The notes below the pieces were generated by a model that saw nothing but the letters and a program-made list of their open reading frames with translations, ran no database searches and was not told where the DNA came from. The position numbers and the translations under genes were made by a program. Shown here in pieces: positions 1 through 9,220 of a stretch of DNA of 64,000 nucleotides; the first letter of the stretch is position 1, and each line of letters begins with the position of its first letter. The stretch comes from Desulfocapsa sp. Its GTDB lineage: Bacteria > Desulfobacterota > Desulfobulbia > Desulfobulbales > Desulfocapsaceae. The stretch lies in assembly GCA_030145625.1 (NCBI GenBank), contig JAQYVF010000005.1:1-64000 (forward strand). The letters are read 5' to 3'.

Positions 1-51
<51 letters not shown>

Positions 52-56
52 TATAA

Positions 57-100
57 AACAGGCCCTTTACTTGAAAACAAGTAAAGGGCCTGTTTGCTTT
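57..100 (+). terminator. Rho-independent terminator after the tRNA
   Basis: A perfect 17-bp inverted repeat has arms at 57-73 and 78-94 around an AAAA loop, followed by a T-rich tail (TTTGCTTTT). It lies 6 bases after the tRNA CCA and most likely ends the tRNA transcript. Confidence 0.9.
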
Positions 101-298
101 TGGACCGAAGCAATGCCCAGAGAATTCAACCTCTGATATTGCCAGCAATCGCATTCTGTGTTACCCATATCATAGACGGTTCAAAGCAAAAAGGAGCTTA
201 TTTTTCACCCGGATTTCTTGCTCTCTATGAAGGCAAGCATATTTTTGAAATTTAACTTCAACGCCATCATTCTTCGTTTCTTAACTAAGGAGTTGTTC

Positions 299-889
299 AT
301 GCTGAAAAACAGTATCCGCCTACTGCTATGTATTTTCATCCTGACTCCATCTTTCCTCATGGCCGAGGAACCTGACCCTGTGATTCAAATCATTGAAAAC
401 GCCCTGGAAGAATATAAAAGCCAGGACTTCACCAATGCCGCAACCAGCCTCGATTATGCCAGCCAATTGATTCGCCAGAAAAAAGGTGAGGCCTTAAGTA
501 AACTCCTGCCTGAACCCATTGAGGGATGGACGGCAAATGAAGGCAAATCCCAAGTCACTGCGGCCTCTCTCTTTGGCGGCGGCCTTACTGCAGAACGAAC
601 ATACAAGAGAGAAAATTCCACGTTGACCATCTCCATTGTCACCGACTCCCCCCTCCTGCAATCCATGATCATGATGTTTTCCAACCCGATCTTTGCCTCT
701 ACCGCCGGACAGTTTGAGCTGATCAACGGCTACAAGGGTATAGTCAGCTATGAAAACAACGGGGGCAAAATTAATATTGTTATTAACAATCGTTTTGTTG
801 TGACACTGGATGGCCGACTGGTCACCCGCGAAGAACTCATGGAGTATGCCAAGCGGATTGACTTGAAAGGTATTGCCAATCTTCCGTGA
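299..889 (+). CDS. Secreted protein of unknown function
   Basis: A 196-residue protein I do not recognise as a named family. The first about 22 residues form a Sec signal peptide (MLKNSIRLLLCIF..., ending FLMA before EEPDP), so the product should be periplasmic. An in-frame ATG at 218 would add 27 residues, but the ATG at 299 has AAGGAG at good spacing and gives a clean signal peptide. The mature part begins with a short helical region rich in Glu, Asn and Ala (residues about 25-70) and continues into a mixed segment containing SLFGGGLTAERTYKR, then hydrophobic strands. No catalytic motif is visible. It sits alone between the tRNA terminator and the mpl pair, and may have its own promoter in 100-290. 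Confidence 0.8.
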   Translation: MLKNSIRLLLCIFILTPSFLMAEEPDPVIQIIENALEEYKSQDFTNAATSLDYASQLIRQKKGEALSKLLPEPIEGWTANEGKSQVTAASLFGGGLTAERTYKRENSTLTISIVTDSPLLQSMIMMFSNPIFASTAGQFELINGYKGIVSYENNGGKINIVINNRFVVTLDGRLVTREELMEYAKRIDLKGIANLP

Positions 890-1029
890 AGAGGAAATAG
901 TAAAAATTCTACAGGAATGGCCTGACCGTTATTTCTGCTGGAACTGCGCCCCTGCTGTCTACGACGAATTGGCCTTCTTCCAACAGCAGGGGCGTAACTC
1001 AATCATTTTTATTCTAACGAGCACACAGT

Positions 1030-1191
1030 ATGGATGACAAAGACCGAAAAATTGCTGATGAAATACTCCTGAAGGTATCCAAGGAGATCGCTGTCAAATT
1101 CATCGAAGTGGGCCGCCTTACCCCGGCAACCTTTGAAACGACCTTTGCAAAGATATACAACACGGTGAAAAACACCGTCCACAAGCCCTGA
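1030..1191 (+). CDS. Small 53-residue protein overlapping mpl
   Basis: A short ORF starting ATGGATGACAAAGACCG and ending in TGA at 1189-1191. Its stop overlaps the mpl start as ATGA, a typical translational coupling arrangement. The product is charged and helical (residues about 4-25 form an amphipathic helix, followed by VGRLTPATFETTF and a second helix) and has no signal peptide or membrane segment. The overlap with a real gene and the ordinary codon use make it likely to be translated. No function can be assigned. Its position suggests it is made together with the muropeptide ligase, which is inference. Confidence 0.65.
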   Translation: MDDKDRKIADEILLKVSKEIAVKFIEVGRLTPATFETTFAKIYNTVKNTVHKP

Positions 1192-2642
1192 TGAAACTCT
1201 CTGCTGATCTGAACCAGGCCCCTGAAACTATCCGCCATATCCATATTATGGGAATCTGCGGCACCGGGATGGCGGCCCTTGCCGGTATGCTGAAATCGTC
1301 CGGATACTCCGTCACCGGTTCCGACAAGGCCATCTATCCCCCCATGTCCCATTTTCTCGATGCAATGGGCATTCACCCCATGGACGGCTATGCTCCTGAA
1401 AATCTGAGCCCCCGCCCGGACCTGGTAATAGTCGGAAATGTCATCACCAGAAAAAATCCAGAGGCAGTGGCCCTTGCCCAGGCCCAAATCCCTTACCTCT
1501 CTTTCCCCCAAGCCCTGGCCCATTTTTTTATCAAATCCAGGACCTCCCTTGTAGTAACCGGGACCCACGGCAAGACTACCACCTCTTCTCTGCTTGCCTC
1601 CTGCCTGCATCGGGCAAAATTAGACCCCACTTTTATGATCGGTGGTATTGTCCGTGATTTTGATGCCAACTTCCACCTTGGCACAGGCCCCCACTTTGTC
1701 TCTGAAGGTGATGAATATGATACCGCTTTCTTTGACAAAGAATCTAAATTTCTCCACTACCGTCCAGACATTGCCATCATCACCTCGGTGGAATTTGATC
1801 ATGCCGATATCTTCGCCGATCTCGATGCCATCAAACGTTCTTTTAAGAAATTCGTCTCACTGCTCCCTGCAGACGGTTTAATCGTCGCCCACCTTGAAGA
1901 CCTAAACGTTGTAGAAGTGATACAGGATGCCCCCTGCGAAGTGCAGGGATACGGTTTTGACAAGAACCTGGACTGGTCCCTCGATAAAGTACATGCGGAG
2001 GGAAGAAACACCCACTTCAAGACTCGATTCCAAGGAGAAACATGGGCAGACCTTACAGTCCGTCTACCGGGAAGACACAACTGTCTCAACTCTCTTGCCG
2101 TGGCTGCAGTTCTGCACCGCATCGGCGTGTCAAAAAATCTCATCAACCAGGGACTCAGTCAATTTGGCGGAATCAAACGACGTCAAGAGGTGCGGGGAAT
2201 CATCAATTCCATCACAGTTATTGATGACTTTGCCCACCACCCCACAGCTGTCAGAGAAACGCTGCAGGCCTTAAAAGCTGCTTATGCCGGACAGCGGTTG
2301 ATCACCATTTTTGAGCCCCGCACCAATTCCTCCAGGCGCTCTATTTTCCAAAAAGATTACATCCCCTGTTTTGATTCTTCCGACCTCACCCTGATCCGTG
2401 AGCCTATGCCTCTTGATGGAATCCCTGCAGAAGATCTTTTTTCAGCCCGACAACTGGCCGAAGACCTCATGACACGCGGCCTGCAGGCCCAGTCCTGTCC
2501 TGATACCGACACCATTCTCGACAGACTCTTTCCTCTCCTGCAAGCAAATGATGTAGTCGCCATCCTGTCAAACGGTGGATTTGACAATATTCACGCCAGG
2601 CTCCTGGAAAAACTGCAAAATATGCACTCTGAAAGTCTGTAA
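1191..2642 (+). CDS. mpl: UDP-MurNAc:L-Ala-gamma-D-Glu-meso-DAP ligase
   Basis: Mpl is a cytoplasmic Mur ligase that joins the recycled tripeptide L-Ala-gamma-D-Glu-meso-DAP to UDP-MurNAc, returning cell-wall material to peptidoglycan synthesis. The 483-residue length fits the family. The N-terminal Rossmann domain starts with HIHIMGICGTGMAALAG (about 16-32). The ATP-binding loop GTHGKTTT is at 124-131. The central domain carries EGDEYDTAFFDKESKF, and the C-terminal domain begins near DDFAHHPTAVRET (about 345). HIHIMGICGTGM and the DEYDTAFFDKE stretch point to Mpl rather than MurC. The start overlaps the stop of the small upstream gene, so translation is probably coupled. Confidence 0.95.
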   Translation: MKLSADLNQAPETIRHIHIMGICGTGMAALAGMLKSSGYSVTGSDKAIYPPMSHFLDAMGIHPMDGYAPENLSPRPDLVIVGNVITRKNPEAVALAQAQIPYLSFPQALAHFFIKSRTSLVVTGTHGKTTTSSLLASCLHRAKLDPTFMIGGIVRDFDANFHLGTGPHFVSEGDEYDTAFFDKESKFLHYRPDIAIITSVEFDHADIFADLDAIKRSFKKFVSLLPADGLIVAHLEDLNVVEVIQDAPCEVQGYGFDKNLDWSLDKVHAEGRNTHFKTRFQGETWADLTVRLPGRHNCLNSLAVAAVLHRIGVSKNLINQGLSQFGGIKRRQEVRGIINSITVIDDFAHHPTAVRETLQALKAAYAGQRLITIFEPRTNSSRRSIFQKDYIPCFDSSDLTLIREPMPLDGIPAEDLFSARQLAEDLMTRGLQAQSCPDTDTILDRLFPLLQANDVVAILSNGGFDNIHARLLEKLQNMHSESL

Positions 2643-2916
2643 GGAATTCCCTTTCCCAAACCACCCTCCTCTGAGCAATACAATCTGACATTCCAAAAGC
2701 CCCTGAATGAAACTCACGGGACAACTCTTTTTCGTTCATATGCACAGCAAGGACCATTTTTTCAACCTCTGTTTTCAAATCTAAATTCTTGACCATTTCA
2801 GCAATATACCGTACTATTGGCGGCGCATTCATTTCAACACTCTCATCCTTGCTTCCGTTACCTGCAGAAGCAAAGATTCGACACCGTTTTATTATTATTC
2901 AACGAGGAACCCCACT
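2643..2916. other. Gap between mpl and pntAA
   Basis: No convincing gene. A minus-strand ORF begins at 2832 and runs into mpl, but it lacks a clear ribosome site and its second half is only the antisense of mpl. The last 40 bases probably hold the pnt promoter and leader; GAGG precedes the pntAA start. Confidence 0.5.
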
Positions 2917-4047
2917 ATGAAACTCGCTGTCCTGAAAGAGACTGAAGAGGGCGAAAACAGGGTTGCTATTATTCCGGATTCGATCAAACGAATGACCAAA
3001 AAAGGCTTTGAGGTCTTGATCGAAACAGGCGCAGGCCTAGCCACCGGACATAGCGACCAGGATTACACAGATAAAGGAGCCACCATCGTGGCCTCTGCCC
3101 AAGAAGCTATTTCCCAGGCCGACTGTGTGGTCAAAGTCCGACCACCATCCATGGAAGAAGCAGAAATGCTGAAAGACGGCTCCTTCTATATCTCTATTAT
3201 CCAGCCGACCCTGCGCCACGACCTTGTCAAAAAGCTGCAGGAGAAAAAAATTACCTCCTTCGGCCTTGATATTATTCCCCGAACTTCTCTGGCCCAGTCT
3301 ATGGATGTCCTTTCCTCCATGAGCACCATCTCCGGGTATAAAGCAGTGCTTCTTGCCGCAGACAATATCAACAAATTTTTTCCCATGCTCATGACCGCAG
3401 CAGGAACCGTTGCTCCAGCCAAGATTCTGGTGCTCGGTGCCGGTGTGGCCGGACTCATGGCCTGCGCCACCGCCAAACGTCTCGGCGGTGTGGTAGAAGC
3501 CTTTGATGTTCGTCCCGAAGTCAAAGAACAGGTCAATTCCGTAGGTGCGAAATTCGTTGAAGTACCGGTGGAAGAAGACGGCTCCGGCGGCGGGGGATAC
3601 GCCAAAGAGATGTCTGATGAGTACAAGAAGAAACAGGCGGAACTGATAAGTAAACATATTGCCAAGTCTGACGTTGTTATCCCTACGGCACTTATCCCTG
3701 GAAAAAAGGCTCCGATTCTGATCACAGAAGAGCAGGTCAAATCCATGAAGCCCGGATCGGTCATCGTTGATCTGGCCGCTGAGATGGGTGGCAACTGCGC
3801 CGTAACCACGGTTGGTGAAAATACGGTGGTCCACGGAGTTACTATCATCGGTCACGCCAATCTACCTTCCACCATGTCTTTTCATGCAAGTCAGATGTTT
3901 TCCAAAAATATTGAAAAATTTCTTTTTCATCTCTGTGACGAAAACGGCTTCACCATGAATATGGAAGATGTAATTACCAAAGGATCACTGGTCACCAAAG
4001 ACGGCGAAATCATACATGAGCTGACCAAGTCGCTCATGGCCGGTTAA
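2917..4047 (+). CDS. pntAA: NAD(P) transhydrogenase subunit alpha, part 1
   Basis: This is the NAD(H)-binding soluble subunit (domain I) of the proton-translocating transhydrogenase, which moves hydride between NADH and NADP+ in exchange for proton movement across the inner membrane. At 376 residues it matches split-alpha enzymes. The N-terminus MKLAVLKETEEGENRVAIIP is the alanine dehydrogenase/PNT family start. The nucleotide fold has GAGVAG at 174-179 followed by AFDVRPEVKEQVNSVGAKFVE. The insertion EEDGSGGGGYAKEMSDEY is characteristic of PntAA. It is the first gene of a three-gene operon; pntAB starts 11 bases downstream. Confidence 0.96.
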   Translation: MKLAVLKETEEGENRVAIIPDSIKRMTKKGFEVLIETGAGLATGHSDQDYTDKGATIVASAQEAISQADCVVKVRPPSMEEAEMLKDGSFYISIIQPTLRHDLVKKLQEKKITSFGLDIIPRTSLAQSMDVLSSMSTISGYKAVLLAADNINKFFPMLMTAAGTVAPAKILVLGAGVAGLMACATAKRLGGVVEAFDVRPEVKEQVNSVGAKFVEVPVEEDGSGGGGYAKEMSDEYKKKQAELISKHIAKSDVVIPTALIPGKKAPILITEEQVKSMKPGSVIVDLAAEMGGNCAVTTVGENTVVHGVTIIGHANLPSTMSFHASQMFSKNIEKFLFHLCDENGFTMNMEDVITKGSLVTKDGEIIHELTKSLMAG

Positions 4048-4058
4048 GGAGAAAAAAA

Positions 4059-4364
4059 ATGGATACAGGAACAATTATTATCGGTTTGACCATTTTCGTA
4101 CTGGCCTGCTTTGCCGGGGCCGAACTCATTTCAAAAGTGCCCCAGACCCTGCACACCCCGCTTATGTCCGGCTCAAATGCCATCTCCGGCATAGCCATCG
4201 TTGGTGCATTACTTGCCACAGGAAGACCCGAATCTATTGACGCCGAATCCCTTATCGGTTTTTTCGCAGTAATCTTTGCCACAATCAACGTGGTGGGTGG
4301 TTACATGGTCACAGACCGAATGCTGCAGATGTTCAAGAAAAAGAAACGTAAGAAAAAAGCATAG
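4059..4364 (+). CDS. pntAB: NAD(P) transhydrogenase subunit alpha, part 2
   Basis: A 101-residue membrane protein that supplies part of domain II, the proton channel of the transhydrogenase. Three hydrophobic segments are visible (about 4-22, 42-56 and 66-86), separated by KVPQTLHTPLMSGSNAISG, a conserved stretch of this subunit. The tail is strongly basic (FKKKKRKKKA), which fits a cytoplasmic C-terminus. AAGGAG followed by an A-tract precedes the ATG. The split of alpha into two genes is usual in many non-enteric bacteria. Confidence 0.95.
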   Translation: MDTGTIIIGLTIFVLACFAGAELISKVPQTLHTPLMSGSNAISGIAIVGALLATGRPESIDAESLIGFFAVIFATINVVGGYMVTDRMLQMFKKKKRKKKA

Positions 4365-4451
4365 CAGCCGGTTACCAGATATCTAAATTTCCCCTGCCCG
4401 GCATCTGATGCCAAGGCGGTCAAAGAATTGTACCAATAAGAGAGTCAAGCC

Positions 4452-5834
4452 ATGTCTACTGTCAATATTATCGATTTTATCTATCTGATATCAGCAGTGC
4501 TTTTCATGCTCGGTATCAAAAATTTGAGTTCTCCTGCCACTGCCAAATTCGGCAACAAACTGTCCATGACCGGAATGGCGGTGGCCATTATTGCCACTCT
4601 GGCCAATCCGGACATGTTCGGATATACAATGATCATCATCGCCATAGCCATCGGTGCCGCCATCGGCGGCTATGCCGCAGTCAAGGTGGAGATGACCTCC
4701 ATGCCGGAGATGGTCGCCCTTTTTAATGGTTGCGGTGGTGCAGCCTCGGCTCTGGTTGCCATGGCCGAATTTCAGGGGCACACAGGCGGCTTCGCCTCCT
4801 TTACCCTTGTCACCCTGCTCCTCTCCATCATCATTGGAGCCCTGACCTTCACTGGTTCTATTATTGCCTTCACTAAACTGCAGGGCATTATCTCTACCAG
4901 ACCTATCACCTATGTCGGCCAACAGATAGTCAATGCGGCCATCCTGATTAGCACCCTGTTTCTCGCCTGGACGGTCTTCCAGAATCCGGAGAATGCACTG
5001 GCATTTTATACCATCATCCTGCTTTCACTGGCCCTCGGTGTCCTGGCCGTTATCCCCATCGGTGGGGCTGACATGCCGGTTATCGTTTCTCTGCTGAACT
5101 CCTACTCCGGTGTAGCAGTCTCCATGACCGGTTTTGCCCTGAACAACAACGCCCTGATCATTGTCGGCTCTCTGGTTGGTGCTTCTGGCCTTTTTCTCAC
5201 CAAGATCATGTGCGATGCAATGAATCGTTCATTGGCCAATGTCCTCTTTGGCGCCTTTGGCAAAGTGGATGATTCGGTAGTCGATGACGGAGAAGGCCCA
5301 ACCGGCAGCATGAAAGGCTTTGACGTGGATGATGTGGCCACAGTGCTGGAAAGTGCCGAGTCTCTGATCATTGTTCCAGGATATGGTATGGCTGCAGCCC
5401 AGGCCCAGCATGTTACCCGCGAACTCGGCGACTACCTGGCCGAGGAAGGGGTTGAAGTGCGCTACGCCATCCATTCCGTTGCCGGTCGTATGCCTGGTCA
5501 CATGAATGTTCTTCTTGCCGAGGCCGACGTCTCCTATGACCAGCTCTTTGCCATGGAAGATATCAATGATGACTTCAGCACCACAGACGTAGTCCTGGTC
5601 ATCGGGGCCAACGATGTTGTTAACCCGGCAGCCAAAACCAACCCGAACAGTCCCATCTACGGCATGCCTATCCTAGAGGTAGACAAAGCCCAGACCGTTA
5701 TCGTACTCAAACGTTCCATGAACGTGGGCTTTGCAGGAATCGAAAATGAACTCTTCTTCAAGGATAACACAATGATGCTCTTTGGCGACGCCAAGGCATC
5801 CATCCAGAACCTGATGTCAGCTGTCAAAGAATAA
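4452..5834 (+). CDS. pntB: NAD(P) transhydrogenase subunit beta
   Basis: At 460 residues, this subunit carries most of the membrane domain II and the NADP(H)-binding domain III. The first about 270 residues are a series of transmembrane helices. The soluble domain begins near residue 290 and shows VPGYGMAAAQAQHVTREL, the NADP-binding fingerprint of PntB, then YAIHSVAGRMPGHMNVLLAEA and VLVIGANDVVNPAA, both diagnostic. The gene follows pntAB after 87 bases and ends at a strong terminator. The set would supply NADPH from NADH at the expense of the proton gradient, or the reverse. Confidence 0.96.
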   Translation: MSTVNIIDFIYLISAVLFMLGIKNLSSPATAKFGNKLSMTGMAVAIIATLANPDMFGYTMIIIAIAIGAAIGGYAAVKVEMTSMPEMVALFNGCGGAASALVAMAEFQGHTGGFASFTLVTLLLSIIIGALTFTGSIIAFTKLQGIISTRPITYVGQQIVNAAILISTLFLAWTVFQNPENALAFYTIILLSLALGVLAVIPIGGADMPVIVSLLNSYSGVAVSMTGFALNNNALIIVGSLVGASGLFLTKIMCDAMNRSLANVLFGAFGKVDDSVVDDGEGPTGSMKGFDVDDVATVLESAESLIIVPGYGMAAAQAQHVTRELGDYLAEEGVEVRYAIHSVAGRMPGHMNVLLAEADVSYDQLFAMEDINDDFSTTDVVLVIGANDVVNPAAKTNPNSPIYGMPILEVDKAQTVIVLKRSMNVGFAGIENELFFKDNTMMLFGDAKASIQNLMSAVKE

Positions 5835-5855
5835 GATATACTTCAGCTCTACAGC

Positions 5856-5895
5856 AAAAAGGTGGTTTGAGATTTCTCTCAAACCACCTTTTTTT
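5856..5895 (+). terminator. Terminator of the pnt operon
   Basis: An inverted repeat AAAGGTGGTTTGAGA / TCTCAAACCACCTTT with a TTTC loop ends in a run of seven T. It lies about 20 bases after the pntB stop. The A-run on the other side means it could also stop transcription from the minus strand. Confidence 0.93.
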
Positions 5896-5935
5896 GTTCC
5901 ATATAAAATTGTATCCAACTGACCGATCACTCACC

Positions 5936-6265
5936 CTAAAGAATTTCAGCCAGTTTTTCCTTTAAACGAGTCACCATTCCGGCAAAATCTGCCTCACGAC
6001 TTCCAGACCTTCCCTCACTCTCTATTATGTGTGCTATATCTGCCATATCATCAAGTCCGAGGTTAAGCAGTGCTCCTTTCAAAGCATGACCCAGCCGACC
6101 AAGGGTTTCCGGATCACCTGCTCCCAGGGCATCTTCCAGATTTTGCATATGATCCTGCAAAGTAGTGAGAAAGGCGGGCATCATAGCATCAACCTTCTCC
6201 TCTCCCAACTGGAAATGATCACAAATATGTGATTTTACTTGCTCTAGCAAGGGCGACAAAGACAT
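5936..6265 (-). CDS. Hpt-domain phosphotransfer protein
   Basis: A 109-residue all-helical protein consisting of a single histidine phosphotransfer domain. The phosphorylatable histidine is His60 in the motif GRLGHALKGALLNLG. Proteins like this pass phosphate between hybrid kinases and receivers. It lies directly downstream of a receiver gene on the same strand (56-base gap), so the two probably form one phosphorelay module. No kinase is adjacent; hybrid kinases elsewhere in the window (31.5 and 50.5 kb) are possible but unproven partners. No signal peptide is seen. Confidence 0.88.
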   Translation of the reverse strand: MSLSPLLEQVKSHICDHFQLGEEKVDAMMPAFLTTLQDHMQNLEDALGAGDPETLGRLGHALKGALLNLGLDDMADIAHIIESEGRSGSREADFAGMVTRLKEKLAEIL

Positions 6266-6321
6266 ATATTTTCACAGGAGGTCATCTGTATAAATAGACA
6301 AACCAGTGCCTCACTCTCCTT

Positions 6322-6723
6322 TCAATCCGGGATAACACCAAGATCGATAAGCTGATTTTTCAATTTCACATGACTGATCGGTTTAGTCAGATATGCCTCA
6401 CACTCTCCTTTGGTAAATGCTTTCATAATATTTTCTGAATCATCAAGGATAGTGGTCATCATTACCTTAGATCTCTCGGCACCAACAATTCCTTCATCTT
6501 TTTCCATCTTACGAATCTCAGCAAGCACCGCATGACCATCCATCTTCGGCATCACGATATCGAGACAAATCAGATCATAGCGATCCCCCTGATCAAACCC
6601 TTCTCTAATGACCTGTAGTGCCTCCAGGCCATCGACGGCAACGTGACAGACACCGTATGGAGAAAGCATTTCCGTTAACAGAGTACGACTGACTATCTCG
6701 TCTTCAACAATGAGAATTTTCAT
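6322..6723 (-). CDS. Single-domain response regulator (CheY-like)
   Basis: A stand-alone receiver domain of 133 residues from the ATG at 6723 (MKILIVEDE). A TTG four codons upstream is possible, but the ATG is preceded by GGTGGGA. The acidic pocket is E7, D8 and the phospho-acceptor Asp55 in LICLDIVMPKMDG. The switch Thr is in VMMTT, and the conserved Lys114 is in YLTKP. There is no output domain, so it acts by protein contact or as a phosphorelay intermediate. It is transcribed with the Hpt gene downstream and divergently from tilS. Confidence 0.92.
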   Translation of the reverse strand: MKILIVEDEIVSRTLLTEMLSPYGVCHVAVDGLEALQVIREGFDQGDRYDLICLDIVMPKMDGHAVLAEIRKMEKDEGIVGAERSKVMMTTILDDSENIMKAFTKGECEAYLTKPISHVKLKNQLIDLGVIPD

Positions 6724-6808
6724 TCTTCCCACCAAATTAGAATAAACACACAGAGTAAAGGGCAGTTGTTACTTTGTTCTATCCTTTATCTATGCTATAC
6801 GAAGAAGC

Positions 6809-8302
6809 ATGGAACAATCAAACGAAAAACCTGAACAATTGCGAAAAAGGGACAAGAACTATTCTCGTACCGTCAGAGAACTGCATCAACGAGTTGCAAC
6901 GATTATCAATACTTTATCATTAATTGACCCTAACCGACCAATCATCATCGGAGTTTCAGGGGGAGCTGATTCTGTGGCCCTTCTCCATCTCCTTTCCACC
7001 CTTTTTCCCGCCACTCTTCGCATCGCTGTCTATGTTGATCACGGCCTGCGTCCTTCCGAGACATCTGCAGAAGAACAATTAGTCCGGAAGATGGCAAGAT
7101 CCTGCTCTGCCACCTTCCGCTCAGTTTCAGTAAATGTTCCAGATGAAAGAAGACAGAAACGCATCTCCATTGAAGAAGCCGCCCGTATGCTCCGCTACCA
7201 GGCACTTGAAACGTTTCAAAAAGAATTCCAGGCAGGATGTATAGCAGTTGGCCATACAGCAAACGACCAGGCAGAAGAGGTCCTGCTGCGACTCATTCGA
7301 GGGAGCGGCTGCACAGGACTTTCGGGGATGAAGCATCAGAGAGGAACACTTATCCGCCCCCTGCTAAGAGAAAAAAAAGAGTCACTGATCCATTTCCTGG
7401 AAGAACAGGGAATACCTTTTTGCCAGGACAGTTCCAACCTGGACACCCGATTCTTAAGAAACAGAATCCGACTGGAGCTGCTGCCAAAACTCGAAAAAGA
7501 ATACAACAGGTCAATGCAACAAACCCTGATACAAACCGCTTCAATCCTGCGCGAAGAAGATAAACTTCTTCAAGATCTCACCCAAAAGGCCTATCAGAGC
7601 CAGGTTCAAAAAGAATGGGAAGAGTCATCCACTTCCCCCGGGAAAAAAAATCTTTCCCTCGATCTTTCCCTGTTTAGCAGGGATCACCCGGCCATCCAAC
7701 GCAGACTCCTTGAAAAAATCTGCTGGGACATGGATTCCAGGCCCTCTTTTCAAAAAATCAAGAATCTCCATAGGCTGGCCACAGCTCAAGAAAATGGAGA
7801 AGTCCACCTTTCCCATGGCCTCCGTGCGAACAGATACGGCAGTACCATCACCTTTCATCACCCTGTGGGGAAAAAAGCTTACCGGGGTCCGTCTATTATC
7901 AAAAAGAATTTTTTGTCTTTCACTATTCCAGGTCCAGGAAGATATCCTGTCCCTGAATTGGGCCATGAACTTCTGATCGAAAACGTTCTCTCTATTCCCG
8001 ATATAGTGCCACCCGGAGAACTCTTTCTTGATCCATCTAAACTCCAGTTCCCCCTTCTCCTGCGTCCACCGCTCCCCGGCGATCGCTTCCATCCTCTTGG
8101 GGCCCCCGGCAGAAAAAAAATATCCCGCTTTCTCTCTGATCAAAAAATCCCAGCCAAGCAGAGAGACTCCTACCCCCTTCTTCTGTCTGAAGAAATGGTT
8201 GTCGCTGTGCCAGGACTGCGCCTTGACCACCACTTTCGAATTACCGCAACAAAAGCAACCGCAATGATGCTGCTCTGGAAACCAATTAAAGAGAAGAAAT
8301 AA
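6809..8302 (+). CDS. tilS: tRNA(Ile)-lysidine synthase
   Basis: TilS uses ATP to attach lysine to C34 of the tRNA-Ile that reads AUA, an essential decoding step in bacteria. The PP-loop ATP-pyrophosphatase motif SGGADS is at residues 50-55, followed by YVDHGLRP and GHTANDQAEEVLLRLIRGSG, both typical. At 497 residues it has the longer architecture with substrate-binding and C-terminal domains; the latter contains LRPPLPGDRFHPLG and RKKISRFLSDQKIP, which are typical of this enzyme. The start is the ATG at 6809. It stands alone, divergent from the receiver/Hpt pair. Confidence 0.95.
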   Translation: MEQSNEKPEQLRKRDKNYSRTVRELHQRVATIINTLSLIDPNRPIIIGVSGGADSVALLHLLSTLFPATLRIAVYVDHGLRPSETSAEEQLVRKMARSCSATFRSVSVNVPDERRQKRISIEEAARMLRYQALETFQKEFQAGCIAVGHTANDQAEEVLLRLIRGSGCTGLSGMKHQRGTLIRPLLREKKESLIHFLEEQGIPFCQDSSNLDTRFLRNRIRLELLPKLEKEYNRSMQQTLIQTASILREEDKLLQDLTQKAYQSQVQKEWEESSTSPGKKNLSLDLSLFSRDHPAIQRRLLEKICWDMDSRPSFQKIKNLHRLATAQENGEVHLSHGLRANRYGSTITFHHPVGKKAYRGPSIIKKNFLSFTIPGPGRYPVPELGHELLIENVLSIPDIVPPGELFLDPSKLQFPLLLRPPLPGDRFHPLGAPGRKKISRFLSDQKIPAKQRDSYPLLLSEEMVVAVPGLRLDHHFRITATKATAMMLLWKPIKEKK

Positions 8303-8484
8303 TCCTTTTTCTGTTCACCTCACGACCAAGTCTCTCTCGCTCTTCAAAAGAAGTGTCCAAAAGCATCGATACAATTGATTTGTGCGAATGCTTTTTTGAT
8401 GGTAGTAAAAAAAGGCTATAAAGAAATACTTTACCCTAAGCTCTGCAAAGGGCTGCACCCCTTCTCTCATCAAACAAGCAAGTT

Positions 8485-9123
8485 ATGCTGAAGCAAATAG
8501 ACAAACAGACTGTAACCAGTTTTCCCATTGCCCCCAATACTTCCGAAAAAGATCAAGACAGATCTCTCATTGCCTGCCCCATCTTCCGCAAAGAGTTGGA
8601 AATGGCGTTGGAAGAGCTGGGACTTGCCCCTCGCATCAGCTATATGCACTATAGCATCCACAACAACCCGATAAAAATGGAAGAAGAGTTACAATCCAGC
8701 CTGGAACAGGTCAAAATAAAGGGAGAAGATGTTCGTTTTCTAGTGGGGAGACACTGTAAGGGAAAACGGGATATGACAGAGGTGGTGGAGGACTGCGGCG
8801 GCAAAATCCCTCAGGCCAGAAACTGTATCGACATGTTGATTGGCAATGAATTAACCAGGAAACTGCAAAAAAACCGGACCTCACTCATGACTCCGGCATG
8901 GGTCCGGATGATCAATCAATCCATCCAAGAAGGACAGTGGTCAGTCACCGATGCCCGCCTGAATCTGGGCTGGTATAATAAGATACTCATTCTGGACTCA
9001 GGGGTAGAAACACTTAGCGACGAACAAATCATGGAGTTTTATGATCTAACCCAGGTCGAGGTTGAAATCCTGCCGGTTGATCTCTCTTACTTTAAGATTC
9101 TGCTGCAGGAACTCCTTCAATAG
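8485..9123 (+). CDS. DUF1638-like protein
   Basis: A 212-residue cytoplasmic protein that resembles the DUF1638 family, a group of uncharacterised proteins common in anaerobes. Visible features are LIACPIFRKELEMALEELG near residue 28, YMHYSIHNNPIKMEEELQ, a small conserved segment GRHCKGKRDM, and CGGKIPQARNCIDMLIG with paired cysteines that could bind a metal or cofactor. This assignment is by motif pattern only. In other organisms members are often near corrinoid or methyltransferase genes, but no such gene is present here; the neighbours are tilS and selB. The function is unknown. Confidence 0.6.
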   Translation: MLKQIDKQTVTSFPIAPNTSEKDQDRSLIACPIFRKELEMALEELGLAPRISYMHYSIHNNPIKMEEELQSSLEQVKIKGEDVRFLVGRHCKGKRDMTEVVEDCGGKIPQARNCIDMLIGNELTRKLQKNRTSLMTPAWVRMINQSIQEGQWSVTDARLNLGWYNKILILDSGVETLSDEQIMEFYDLTQVEVEILPVDLSYFKILLQELLQ

Positions 9124-9220
9124 CTGTTACAGAGACAAGCCCAGGCACCTCAGTCGCAGCCAAGATCCAGTGCACAGCCCTGTTCTTATTCTTCAACTCA
9201 TTAGCTCCTGAGTTCTCCTT

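Noticed and set aside
2467..2832. Minus-strand ORF (121 codons) starting in the gap after mpl
   Set aside because: Half of it is the antisense of mpl, there is no clear ribosome site, and no family is recognised.
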